From assembly GCA_948099385.1 (NCBI GenBank), contig CANUEZ040000193.1, forward strand, positions 3,856,501 through 3,920,500: a DNA stretch of 64,000 nucleotides, read 5' to 3'. Position 1 is the first letter of the stretch. Each line of letters starts with the position of its first letter. The translations under genes and the position numbers were made by a program. The notes under the pieces were generated by a model that did not search any database, was not told where the DNA came from, and worked only from the letters and a program-made list of their open reading frames with translations. Source of the DNA: Fasciola hepatica (lineage: Eukaryota > Platyhelminthes > Trematoda > Plagiorchiida > Fasciolidae). Shown here piece by piece: positions 24,359-34,868 of the stretch.

Positions 24359-24965
24359 TTATCTAAATTGCACTAGATTTTTCGGTGATTCGATTCCAAT
24401 CAGTCGTTTAGAACAATCGGGATCGGGTCGATATACGTTTGCATTGAAACTAAAACCGAAGAAATCAAGTTCAGTGACACGAAACTTGCACTTGGGGGCT
24501 TTGATGGACACATTTTGTCCAGGAACCTCTCCAGCAACCATCGTAGACTGTGGTCATGTTCCTCCCTCGTGGATCCTAGAATTAACGCATCATCCTAATA
24601 TGCCATCACTCTTTCGACATCATGGATCACGTCATCTATTGCAATCTGGAATAGCTTGGAGGACAAGTGAAAGACCAAACGGCAAGAAGTTGTATTGGAA
24701 CATGCCCCATGGAGTGTTATGAGTCGTTAGTGGTTTGGACTCCATGTTCAGTGAAAGTGGCAAGTGCGCATCAGCAATATAATTTTTTGAGAAATACTTG
24801 CTACCCAGAACACACTTCATGAAGTCTTCAGGTTCCACCGTGGTTGGGGCTCATTTCCGTGAACGAGAATTCAAGGTCAGTCTGTAGTCACCACAAATCC
24901 TGGGTTTCATTCCGTCGCATTCCGTCAATTACCACCACAATCGGGTGCGCCCAAGTGGATAAAGT
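24359..24965 (-). pseudogene. Gypsy reverse transcriptase domain, stop in the catalytic box
   Basis: Read in broken frames on the minus strand. WAHPIVVV lies at about 24960-24935. GSKYFSKNYIADAHL is the catalytic block 1 region, where the family has K-I-D-L and this copy has N-Y-I-A-D-A. It is followed by NTPWGMFQYNFLPFG. The YLDD box at 24600-24589 reads Y-stop-D-D, the Leu codon being TAG (24597-24595). Downstream come HDHSLRWLLERFLDK, KAPKCKFRVTELDFFGF (thumb region) and ESPKNLVQFR. Several further stops and frame changes occur. The domain order and spacing match Gypsy RT well; function is lost. Confidence 0.9.
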
Positions 24966-25070
24966 TACGCGTGAAATGACATCACATTGTTCCCCTTCAG
25001 TAGGCGCATTCAGAAAGCCCTCTCCCCGGCCGTATGGTGACACTAGGGAGTTCGAGATTGCCGGTTCACT

Positions 25071-25529
25071 TCACCACCTTTTTTGTTGGAGCACTGTGTA
25101 ATCAACTGCTGAAGAACAAGCTAATTCACCGGATTGTTGGACGTCGTTTTCAGGGGCTGCCGATTCCCCCAAGACACACAGAGCCTTCAAATCGACAACC
25201 ATTGGAATGCCTACGGAAATGAGGGATCGTACTGGGGTATATCCGCTCTCCAAATGATCCATTAGTGTGGTCTCATCGAATAGTGAAAGTTGATGTCTAG
25301 TAATACCGTGAATGCACACGACAATGTGTTGTATGGATACACGGGGCTGAATCAAGTCAAACACTGATTTCGGAATAATAAACTCACAGCTCCTGGTATC
25401 CACAATGAACTGATGTCTCAAGCCACATTGGAACTGGACTAATCTGTACAGGGATTGGTTTGATTCACTCGAAATCTTCAGCGTGTATACTGGACTGGTA
25501 TCAGTTTTCAGATCTTCAGGGGGCTGCAA
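25071..25529 (-). pseudogene. Gypsy aspartic protease region, active site altered
   Basis: The longest open stretch of the element, 152 codons. It contains the retropepsin active-site motif at residues 41-47 as FIVDTRS, where D-T-G-S is normal; Gly to Arg (codon near 25394) should abolish activity. Residues after it (FIIPKSVFDLIQP) and the flap-side sequence fit Gypsy proteases. The end of the frame (ENDVQQSGELACSS) leads into the linker before RT. It is in a different frame from gag, reached by a shift near 25510. Without the active-site change this would be the most intact part of the element. Confidence 0.85.
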
Positions 25530-26272
25530 TCGTCACATTTCTCCTGAATTGACGGCATAACTTGCGAATGTGACCAAGCTTTCAATAGCGTATTACGAAA
25601 GCGGCAGGTGGAAAGATGGTTAAATTCGCCCCACGAGAAGCAACGAGTAGGCTGTATTGGTTTGCGTTCAAGAATTCTTTAGTGATTAGGCTTCGGTTGA
25701 GGCATTCGACATGTAGAGTCTGGTTTACGGGGACGAACTTGTTGGTAGTGCACCATAGAATGTACAGCCATCGCTTCGGCTACGTCATCCAGTTACTCGC
25801 AGGTCGACCGGGCTTCGAATAATGTAGGGTAGAGCTTCAGCAATAGCTTCTTCTGCAACTCCGGATGATATATGCAGGCAATGAGGCAGTCACGCAACTG
25901 GGTCTCCAACTGATCACCGAATATACACTTTGTAGCCTGTATCTGCAGCGTCAGGATGAATTCATCGAATTTCATGTTGGGACTACGAACCAGCAAATGA
26001 CATTTGGCCCATTCGGTCGCCTGGAAATTTACCAGAACCACGTGGCCTAGCCCGCAACTCCTCGAATGGAACTGCAGCAGGGGCTCTCGATATACAAGCT
26101 TTTTCATCAACGAGTAGGGGGATTGGCCGCAAGTGGTCAAGAAGTATGCTGTCTGGTTCTCAATCTCCAAATCCTTCCGTATGCTACGTCAAAACCTTGA
26201 ACGGTCAATCTGGTCTTCAGTTTCAGATGCATTAGCGTACGCGTTCAGCTGTCCCATACTGAGAAGCTCCAT
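25500..26272 (-). pseudogene. Gypsy gag with degenerate zinc knuckle
   Basis: The start chosen is the ATG at 26272-26270 (MELLSMGQLNAY), because the gag-like sequence is continuous from there. The capsid-like part includes TAYFLTTCGQSPYSLMKKLV, VNFQATEWAKCHLL, FGDQLETQLRDCLIA and LYPTLFEARSTCE. The frame is kept over about 770 bases but has in-frame stops: TGA at 26191-26189, TAA at 25795-25793, TAA at 25681-25679, and a final TGA near 25505. The zinc knuckle at 25642-25604 reads CFSWGEFNHLSTC, with the second Cys replaced by Trp; a second knuckle region keeps only KCDDC. The product would be the particle protein that packages element RNA. Confidence 0.85.
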
Positions 26273-26279
26273 GGCGCGA

Positions 26280-26570
26280 CAGCAATAGAAATACGCGTTA
26301 TTTACCCAACTGACAGGACGTATTGAAATTTATCCCACCCAGAACTACGCGAACGAAAGTACCAAGAAGACCAACGCTGCGAAATAGCACCTTAGTGATA
26401 TTGCAGAACAAGTTTGTATAAATACGGTAGATTAGAGAATATACTTGGTAGACCAGATGATGACCAGTCACAGGGAGCTTTAGTCGGACTTGTACGCGGA
26501 GATCCTGATTGGTCAAGGCTGATCCGCTTACATGACTACGAAGCCTTACTTGGCCGTATCACGTGTGACA
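26280..26570 (-). promoter_or_regulatory. Probable Gypsy 5' LTR/leader remnant
   Basis: Immediately upstream of gag on the minus strand, about 290 bases begin TGTCACACGTGATACGG (26570). They carry a TATA-like TATTTATA at 26424-26417 and run to within about 10-30 bases of the gag ATG. Position and start dinucleotide fit an LTR plus short leader. The other LTR is not found, so the boundaries cannot be confirmed by comparison, and no primer-binding site was assigned. Confidence 0.45.
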
Positions 26571-26737
26571 GCTGCTGAATCACCACACAAACCCTGCAAC
26601 AAATGACACCGCCAGGGAACTATTAAATCTACCGAGTCAAAGGCTATTTTTGGATCCAGATAACCAGAGGTTATAATTCCACGAAAGGAGTGGCCATGTT
26701 TTATTTGTCAGAAATTCAAAATGTTATCAATAAATCG

Positions 26738-27300
26738 TCAGCCAGGTGTGAAGTTAGCTTGATTTTCGCGCGGGCACTGTTTACGGGTGGTTGAAAAGCG
26801 GTAGAGAATAATACCAATGAACAGTTTAGATGCAACACTAACGAGGCTCATCCCTTTTGATTTTCTCAGATTAAACCTGTTGCCAGTTTTGTAAATTGTT
26901 AAGATCACCGATTCACGCCAACACTTGAGAACCTGCTTTCTATTCAATATCAAACGGATAAGTTTTGCCAATTCCACTGACTGTGATAAACCACCGTCTC
27001 TGAAAATATACGGAGGCAACCCATTCAGTCCAGCAGCCTGTAGTCGTATATCGTAGTCTATCTCATTGAGAACCCCTGCTTCTGACGGATGTCTGGTATC
27101 CACAATCAGAGCTGGAACCATCGCTTGAATTGGGGATCGAAGTGGTAAAACTGAAGTGGGGTCATGTGTACGAATTTCGGAGACAAAAATTACATCCACT
27201 TTTGAGGTTTCAAGTGTTCTAGCCAGTGAAGCCTATTGTCCCGTTTGATGAATTGTGCGGACGTCGAAAATTATGCAAGATATTTATTGGATTGGGGAAT
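26738..27300 (-). mobile_element. RTE-type non-LTR relic, endonuclease start fused to RT by internal deletion
   Basis: On the minus strand, 27270-27150 reads like the N-terminus of the endonuclease: F-D-V-R (family N-V-R), HQTGQ, a TAG stop, then LARTLETSKVDVIFVSEIR (catalytic Glu of S-E-T-R) and HDPTSVLPLRSP. Directly after this, without the remaining endonuclease, the frame continues as RT: SEAGVLNEIDYDIRLQAAGLNGLPPYIF, then LKCWRESVILTIYKTGNRFN and SLVSVASKLFIGIILYR, ending near ENQANFTPG. The open frame is 153 codons (27199-26738). About 1.5 kb expected between these parts is missing, so this is a deleted copy. RT stops before the YADD region. It abuts the Gypsy relic in the same orientation. 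Confidence 0.88.
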
Positions 27301-29020
27301 CGATTATTATTACCCTCGCCTCCAACTGGTTTCTATGAGGTAGGGGTGCAAGTTCCTAGTCAATAATCGTCATGGACTGTCTTAGGCATTGCAGTTGGGA
27401 TGCGATTGGGAGAGAACAGATCGATGATAAATGTTTCTCGAGGGACTGCTGGCGATTTCTGGGCAAGTGAAACTTTGCAGCAGGGCACTTCGCAGAAGAG
27501 AACTAGTTTTGTCACCCTAGCAGGACACTTTGTCTCAAGAGAGTGAAGCTCGAGAAATTGGGTCTACAATCCAGCACGTTAATTCGACCAAAGCAAGTGA
27601 ACATTCGTCTTTTGAGCGTTGAAACTCTCGCAGTATTACCACAAGTGAATGAATCATTGGTATACCCAGTTACTTCTGCTTGAAATTATTTTCCTGAAGA
27701 TATGCTGCATTTGGAAATTATTGATTATTTTTTTTACTTATCAGCTGTCAATGACATGAATGAGTCCCACTTTATGCGTGACAGTTATTATAGAACGATT
27801 TTGGCATACCAATAATTGTCGGGTTTTTTAGACGGAAACTGGTTCAGAAAGAGGTAGTTCCTAAACTTTGGAAAATTCCAAACTGAAATCTGGGAATCTC
27901 ACAAACTGAGTTGTTTTCAGATTATCAACTACCACAATTTTTAAAGGGAATTCTGGTGTCAATAACAACTGGTCAAACCCCTGCAAATTCAAAAAAATGC
28001 ACAATTGCTTCATTCTTGTTTGAATTCATTATCACTGATACATAACACCGACTCCCGACTGACACTAAAACTGGGATAGGCATTCACACGAACTTTTCAA
28101 CGGATAGACTACTCGGACTGATTGTTAACGACTTATTCTATGTCAATGGCAATCTGTGCCTTGGTATATTCGAACTCAACTCATCATTCACTTGCCAATG
28201 CACTCCCATGAGGGACCTCTCCTTAGTAATGTGTAGGACGAAGATATTGAATAAAAATAACGAATATTCTTCAGTATGGTCGGGGATGGATGCCTAAGAC
28301 TCCACGAAGATTAATTAAATTGGTTATGCCCGGCCTCTTCGTGTGTTCGACAACCGATGCCTCCGAAGCATTGCTCACGTCTGACTGGATTTTCCAGTGA
28401 GTAATGACTACACGCGCCGAGTCGTGCGTTTACAGTGATTCATTCCATTATGAATTTACTCACTGCAAACAAACAAGCAGTACCATCCCTTTTCAAGTAT
28501 TACTATGACTATGCCCAATGATTATGTGACAGTTTAGGAGTGAACTGGATTTTGCAAATCATATAATGTAACTATTTCCTTTTATTATGAGCTCACAGTT
28601 AGAAGACGACAAGTAAGCAATACATCAATCATTATTCTTTTCTGTAAAATTCTAACACACAAAACGCACATTGCACACAAGTCACAGAACACACTCCACA
28701 TGTTACGAGACAGACGGTGGGTCCTTCTGATTTGTAACATATTTCTCAGTGCCTCACAAATCGATTTTTATTTAGTGTTTGCAATTCGGTTTGTTCATCG
28801 CTGGGGAACATTTGTGACTGCTGACATTGAACGGCTGCCACAACATCTCAGCGGAATCTTTATTTGATGCTACTGGCACTCAATTGGCGGTAATTACGTG
28901 GAATCTGTCAAGCAAAACATGGAACCACACTCGCCGACGTGTATGGTAGGAAACTGCAAACGAGTTTAAATTCCAATCTTACCGCCCTTATAAAAGAACA
29001 TTTTAATGTACTTTGATTGA

Positions 29021-29347
29021 CTAATGGAATACCAAGTTCAATACTGTCACACTTTTATCAGTCACACAACTGATCGCCAAACATAAGAGACTTCGGAATG
29101 TAGATATACGATTCCCTATTTCGCAACAAAAAGCTATTGGTATTGATAACTTCCTTTTGATAGAAACTGAATAGTATTCCTGGAAAAATTGCACACGGTC
29201 GAAATTTGATTTTTTCTTTGTCCGGTACGTTCTGTTCCTATAATTAGTTTCGTGACCTTCTAACAACCATAATATTTCATTGGGCGAAAGTACCTGAACA
29301 ACTATAACCAGACGGACCAAAGGAGAGCGCCCTATTTTCCATTTCAT
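29021..29347 (-). other. Unassigned 108-codon reading frame
   Basis: The deduced protein is basic in the middle (YRTKKKS), has three cysteines in the C-terminal third and ends in a hydrophobic stretch. No known domain is recognised. A possible splice acceptor (TTGTTCAG) lies near codon 21. The length is within what chance can give in 128 kb of strand, so coding is only a possibility. Confidence 0.12.
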
Positions 29348-30193
29348 TCAGTGCATATCTGCTCTTTCGTAATCTACTCCGTGTTCAGGTATTCACCAAA
29401 ACAAAATAAGGTGTAAATAGAAGATGCTTATCAGGTGAGAAAATTCCCATGGTTTATTTCGGAGTGGTGCTTGCCAATGCATCTGTAGTTCGCCGATTTT
29501 GTCCGCCCCGATTTCAGAACAACAAAAAAACCGTACTTCACTTTCTTACTTGATATCTTTACCAGGAATGTCATTGTCAAAATTTGGAAGTCAAATAAGG
29601 AACGATAGAGTCTTATTGCACAGTATCATATGCAGGATTAGGAAAATACGACTATCAATTACAACCTCAAGTGACGCTCATTTACCTTCCGGTCAGTTCT
29701 AGCAAATAGTTAGACACATTTCAATCATACTTCAATAAAGTCACACGAAATTCCACAACTAATAAATATAATTACTTCTTTTGTCCAAAGAACCACGTAA
29801 GATGTCAAACATTTTATCGCACACTAGTATGGCACTGGTCTGCCATCACTCCTGAGATTGGCTGCATTGACGTCTAACTCCGTACACTAATAGTCTTCAA
29901 TGAGTTTGCACATAATGCCAGGCTTTAGTACCCAATGACGGTGTGAAAGCCATCTAGCAGTCTTGGATGGAGCGAATCTACAAGAGGACGAAAAGCTTCT
30001 AGCGTGTAACTACAATGGCGGTTCATTCAGCTTCCAAAGTAAGGAAGTTTTATGCAGCAGGTGAACGATTCACTCTAAACTGCATTCCGACCAGTCACAT
30101 TCCATTCTGTAAGATGCAAACATCAAAAGCAATCCACGAAATCCTCTTCACAACCAACAGCATTTTCCGAAAGGATGACTTTTTCCATTGCTG

Positions 30194-30445
30194 TTAGTGC
30201 TTACGCACTGTGACTGTCATTCGGGCCAGATTTGTATATGTCTGGTCAAGGATGTACGTGAAATTCTTTTTCCATGATCTTGCAGAACGCGGTGCGTAGG
30301 ACTTGCGTTTATTCGCACACACGGAAGCGGGACAGTGAGCCTCGAAAACGAGTACCGTAGACTGCACAAGCACTAGGCACAGCAGAACAAAACCGTCTGC
30401 CGTGGTTCCAGATGTAGAAGGATATGATGGTTCTGTCGGATGCAT
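30194..30445 (-). CDS. Possible first exon with signal peptide (hypothetical)
   Basis: Starts at a true ATG (30445-30443). A polar N-terminus (MHPTEPSYPSTSG) is followed by a hydrophobic segment at about residues 18-34 (GFVLLCLVLVQSTVLVF) and a plausible cleavage after FEA. Two cysteines (CPASVC) and a basic tract follow. Near the end of the frame, ACAGTGC-GTAAGC gives a strong splice-donor match, so the reading frame might be a first exon rather than a complete 83-codon gene. No protein family is recognised and no second exon can be assigned. The start is not supported by any visible promoter. Chance remains likely. Confidence 0.2.
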   Translation of the reverse strand: MHPTEPSYPSTSGTTADGFVLLCLVLVQSTVLVFEAHCPASVCANKRKSYAPRSARSWKKNFTYILDQTYTNLARMTVTVRKH

Positions 30446-31926
30446 ATTGTTTGTGCATAGTTATAGACCAAAACCCAGTCACCATGCTAGTTGAGGACCA
30501 TTGTATTTTCGATCCGTTTGGTGAAAAAGCAACTACGGAGATAACACTGTTTTAGCTGAACCAGACATTGAAATACTGCTTTCAAATTCGGCCATCTTTT
30601 TGCTATCCTGGAATCCTGTTGAGATCTGCATGTTCATCGATTGCATTCTTTTTGTCGCTGGCGGTTCATTTTGAAAGTGGTAATGTTTCTCCATAATTAC
30701 AAAGAGAGTACATAGGTATTATGAGTAGGATAAAGGGAATTTAGTGTCCCAAATTTCCCCGTCAGTTTACAGCTTTTGTGGATTAAAGAATTTTCCTAAA
30801 TAGCCTGGTTTTCTCTTGCAACATCATGCAACTGCACATCAAATATGATTAGGTATGTCGTTAACTCATATGAAACTAGAAGAAAAATAACTGTTTGACT
30901 TCGGGATCTGAATTTGGACATTTGTTCAACTCGCGTGTTTGAACTGTAATATTCAATTTTTTGTTTCCTGAAGCCAGTGTTTCGAAAAACGGAATGATTG
31001 GACTACTGTGAATCAGACCAATGAATGCATTTATAACCAGGTGAATAAAACGGAAATCGATGTCAAAAGAGTTCATTCTTCTCATTAGTCAATATATTTT
31101 GTGGACTTGAATATATTTTTGTGCCGGCCGAGAAATTAGCCTCTTGTTAAGTTCCGAAGTTAGTGGATTTGCTGTGAAATTGCACTTGTATTTTTCTCAG
31201 TATATTCCGATCACACACCCGCATGCAATCAGATAAATTGCTCATTCAGGTCTGCAGTGAACAGCGCAATCCATACAATCAATAGGGGTCTCGACGGTGT
31301 GATGGTCAAAAAATGAAATAACTTTAGGTCGCTCATCGTGGTGATCAGTTCATACTCCAGACGCAAACGACGGGGTAAAGTTATGTGAAAGCAAGTGTTA
31401 CTTCACTCAATTTATATTTTACTACCGGTTAGCTTGCTCATCGGCTCCAATTAGGGTTTGTGCTTACGTGTTCACACCTAAATGAAGTACGAAGTTCTTC
31501 TTTTGTACTAATATATACTTTCACAACAACTCTGGAAATTATTTATTTTGTACCTCTTGGTGTTCTCCTGCACAACTTTTCTCGCTTATCAACAAAGCTG
31601 TTTTTGAGCACTAGGTCACACAGGTATTTAACTTTTGGCCCAAAAATCATGATGAGTCTGTACCTAATCCTGATGTGATTGCGTCGGTGCCCCTGCCACC
31701 AAAAGATCTATGCAGAATGCCTTCCTTAAGCCAGAGGAGCAATCAGCCGTAACAGGGTTCCCTCTCTTTTATTCAACCTTCGTCCTCTCTCCCTAACCAT
31801 CCCTCTTCGCCCCCTCCCTTCACCCAAAGTGCTCCCACTGATAACGTGGTCGATACTGTCAAAGATTAACCATCAAGTACTGTCGGGAATAATCCTCTGT
31901 CTGGTAACTCACATTTTCTCAAGCCT

Positions 31927-32720
31927 CGTCAACATCTGAATCTCGGCTCCTTCAACGTGCGTGCACTCATGCAAGCCGGTCAGCAGATGTATCTAGCGCT
32001 CACAATAGAATCGCTGAAGATTGATGTCTGCTGCTTAAGTGAAACGCGTATCCAGGATTCGAGCAGTGTAATTCAACTAACTGCTCCTGGTATCTCATCG
32101 AGGTATTTTCTCCGCACTTCAGGGGACGAAGTAGCTCGAGCTGTGGGGGCAACGTGGTGTAGCAATTGTCTTGACTGAAAAGGCTGAGGTTGGCCTTTTA
32201 GACTGCATCCCTGTTAACAGTCGTTTATGTGCTCTGAGACACCAAAGGTCAGTCGGCGTTCGAAAGGATAGTTGTGTTAAACGCAATTTGTTCGTGATCT
32301 CGGCGTACACCCCAACGGACTTCAGCTCTGACAAGCAAAAAGATGAGTTCTATGATGCCCTCGCCACTCTCGTTCGCAGCAGTAAAGGTTCCGACATTGT
32401 AGTGCTAGCTGGTGAATTCAATGCACAAGTTGGAAAAGTAGTGTGTCAGAAGTCTGTTTAGGTGGTCGTTGTGATTTACCCGCTCAGTGTACAGAAAACG
32501 GGGATAGGCTTCTCCAGTCTTGGGCAGACAATCGGTTGTTCTTGTCTAGCACCAATTTCTGACATAGCTCGCGTCGCACAGCAACATGGCGCTCTAACTC
32601 TACAGGTACTTTGAGTCACATTGATCACATCGCCGTAAGTTACCGGTGGCGCAGTTCTGTTCGCAACTGGTCCACGTACGTAGAGTGTGACCATGCATTA
32701 GTTTTAATGCGATTATCTCT
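31927..32720 (+). pseudogene. Endonuclease domain of the RTE-type relic, catalytic Asp replaced
   Basis: Motifs in order: LNLGSFNVRALMQAG (Asn at 31954-31956), CCLSETRIQD (catalytic Glu at 32041-32043), GVAIVLTEKAEVGL after a frame change at about 32150, VISAYTPTDF, then VLAGEFNAQVG. The family has G-D-F-N or G-D-M-N here; the Asp codon is GAA (Glu, 32414-32416). Then SHIDHIAVSYRW and finally VECDHALVL with the terminal D-H pair at 32689-32694. A stop at 32459-32461 (TAG after KSV) and others break the frame. Except for the Asp-to-Glu change the catalytic set is still visible, which suggests a younger relic than the one at 1-1650. Confidence 0.9.
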
Positions 32721-33142
32721 CTAGCTCCATGGTCATCGTCGCAAACCGCAAACCCGAATAGTTGTGCAAAGTTTGTGTGATCCAGAAGTACGCACCCGTT
32801 ATGAGCAGAAGTTAGCACATGAGCTGGGATCCACGGAGAACTGTACTGTAGATGAGCATTGGGCTCATATCAAACAGGCGATGCACTTGGCAGCGGGTTT
32901 TGTCTGTGGTCCTAGATCCGTTGTCCATCAAAGACACTGGATCTCGCAAAAGTCGCTGAGTACAATGGAGCAACGGCGTCAGCTCTCGAACCGTTAGCAG
33001 ATGAATAAGATGCGGAGAAAGCTACAAAGGCAAGTGACGAAAAGCCTTAAGAATGATCGCGAAAATTGGTGGGTCAAGGTGGCCAAAGAAATGGAAATAG
33101 CAGCTGCTTCAGGTAACAGTCAGAGACTGTTCAAACTTATTC

Positions 33143-34258
33143 GTGACACCGGTGGACAGCTCATCTAGGTCAGTGAAGCGAATTTGCGATAGGAATGGAG
33201 AACCCATCCATAGAAAACGGCAAAGGCCTGACCAATGGGCCGAACACTCCAAGAAACAGTTTAGCTGGCCGCACGCTAATGTAGTCACTCCTTGGGTGAC
33301 ATCACTTGAGCCCCCATCGGAAGTAGAAGTGGAGTCATTCATTCAATCATTAAAGCAAAGGAGTGCGGCAGGTCCCGACAAACTTCCCCCAGTTCTTTTC
33401 AGACTGGGTAGGGGGGCGTTGATAAAATCACTTACCGCTTTGCTTCGTGACATTTGGAACGCGGAGCGGATTCCGTTAATACGGAGTGAGTCGTTGATTG
33501 TTCCCATCTTCAAGAAGGAAATACGCAATGACTGTAGTAATCATCGTGGGATTAGCTTAGATCCGATAGTCACGAAAGTATTGGCCTCAATTCTACTGAA
33601 TCGTCTTACACCCACTCGCGTGAGGAAAGCCCGCGAACAGCAGGCTGGATTCCACCCAGGTCGAAAATGCATCGACCAGATAATCACTCCTGGCGGACTA
33701 CTTGAAACGCGTCACACGCACCACCGACCGACAATATTGATTTTCCTAGACTTGAAAGGTCCTTCCGATTCGGTTGATCGAGCAGCGCTTTTCAGTACTT
33801 CCCATCGAAAAAACATTGGCCCAGAAGTTCGAGAACCTACTGAGTTCATTCTATTCTCATACTTCTGGAGGCGGAAGAGTTTACGGTGAACTATCCGGTC
33901 GGTTCGGAATGACCAATGGTGTTCAACAGGGATTTTCTTTGTCTCCATTCCTGTTCAATTTCAACATGGACGAAATAATGGAGAGTGCGCTGGAAAATCT
34001 TCAGGATGGATACGTTGAACTAGGAGATAATGAAAAGCTATGTGACCTGGATTACGTAGAAGACTTTTCTGCTTGTTCGAATCCGCGGAATATGCTCAAC
34101 GTGCACTAGATAGACTTACGAGAGCTGTAGCTCCGTTCTGCATGCGCTTTGCACCTTCAAAGGGTAAAGTAATGTTACAAGACGACATCAACTATTCCGA
34201 ACTTGATGCTCCATGGGGAGGTGCTGTCAGTTGTCGACCACTTCACCTACCTCGGTAG
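33143..34258 (+). pseudogene. Reverse transcriptase domain of the RTE-type relic, YADD altered
   Basis: The frame at 33143-33889 (248 codons, the longest in the window) carries RSAAGPDKLPPVLF, SESLIVPIFKKE, NHRGISLDPIVTKVLASILL, REQQAGFHPGRKCIDQI and LIFLDLKGPSDSVDRAALF. In the family the last motif reads F-L-D-L-K-G-A-F-D-S-V-D, so the block A region is nearly intact. After a frame change near 33780 come NGVQQGFSLSPFLFNF and LCDLDYVEDFSACS. The catalytic Y-A-D-D is Y-V-E-D (34053-34064), which loses one Asp. The thumb region ESAEYAQRALDRL and APFCMRFAPSKGKVMLQDD follows. Confidence 0.93.
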
Positions 34259-34868
34259 CTGCGTGACGACAGATGGGAGCACAGTAGTAGAGGTGAGCAC
34301 GCGGATATCCAAGGCTCGAGCGACGTTCGCTGGACTGAAGCATTTGTGGCGTCGATCTGATATTTCACTAAAGTTGAATGGTCGTGTATGCTGCCCCGCA
34401 GTGCGTTCAGTTTTGTTGTATTGTTGCGAAGCTTGGAGTCTGCGTGCTGAAGATATTCGTCTTGAGGTTTTTGTCCATCTATGTTTACGTAGTATTGCTA
34501 AGATCGGACGGAGTAGCCGAGTAGGCAGTGTTGAGGTCAGAAATCGAGTATTGGGTACTGATTCGAACGTTTTGTCACAGCGTTTCCAACTTAGTAGACG
34601 TCGTTGGTTGGGACACGTGTTACGTATGGCAAGAACACGTCTAGTATACCGTGTCCTATGCTCCATTCCTCCTAGGGAGTGGAAGAGACCACATGGAGGT
34701 CAAAAGATAACGTGGCAGCGAGGAATAAGAGGAAATGTACAGCAGAGTGAGGAAAAGGCAACATTTGGTTGTAGCCACCATGAACCTGTAGTTAGCTGGG
34801 CAGATATAGGCCGCTTATTCTTGGCAGCACCCAGTCCAGTAGATGCTGGTCGTTCCCTTTCCGCTTGA
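34203..34868 (+). pseudogene. C-terminal region of the RTE-type relic
   Basis: An open frame of 221 codons with the typical flatworm ending: VVDHFTYLGSCVTTDGST, EVSTRISKARATFAGLKHLW, VLLYCCEAWSLRAEDIR, RRRWLGHVLRMARTRLVYRVL, GGQKITWQRGI. The family's closing segment (RLPGWGPRD...QWRSCC) is only partly recognisable as WADIGRL. This part follows RT after a frame change and is the best preserved piece. The role of the region in the family is not well defined. Confidence 0.9.

Larger units (their letters stand above)
23874..26570 (-). mobile_element. Ty3/Gypsy LTR retrotransposon relic
   Basis: A minus-strand element with the Gypsy order: LTR/leader, gag with zinc knuckle, aspartic protease, reverse transcriptase, RNase H. 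All five parts are readable but spread over different frames, with in-frame stops and damaged catalytic residues. Integrase and the 3' LTR are not recognised, so the element appears truncated on its left side (near 23870). It lies directly next to another minus-strand retroelement fragment at 26738-27300. Parts are annotated separately. Confidence 0.9.
27310..31675. other. Mostly unassigned stretch
   Basis: No retroelement domain, tRNA or tandem array recognised. Two reading frames noted separately (29021-29347 and 30194-30445, both minus) are the only coding candidates. The interval 27420-27640 just upstream of the second RTE-type relic on its strand might hold its 5' untranslated region, but no motif confirms this. 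Confidence 0.45.
31680..34868 (+). mobile_element. RTE-type non-LTR retrotransposon relic, near full coding length
   Basis: The most complete retroelement in the window: N-terminal region, apurinic/apyrimidinic-like endonuclease, reverse transcriptase and C-terminal region in the expected order on the plus strand. Coding similarity starts near 31680 (MQNAFLKPEEQS region) and ends at the stop at 34866-34868. Frames shift at about 31757, 32150, 32465, 33140, 33780, 34085 and 34200, and several single stops occur. No target-site duplication or 3' simple repeat was found, so the element ends are unknown. Flatworm elements of this kind use the endonuclease to nick DNA and prime reverse transcription at the target; this copy cannot. 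Confidence 0.92.
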
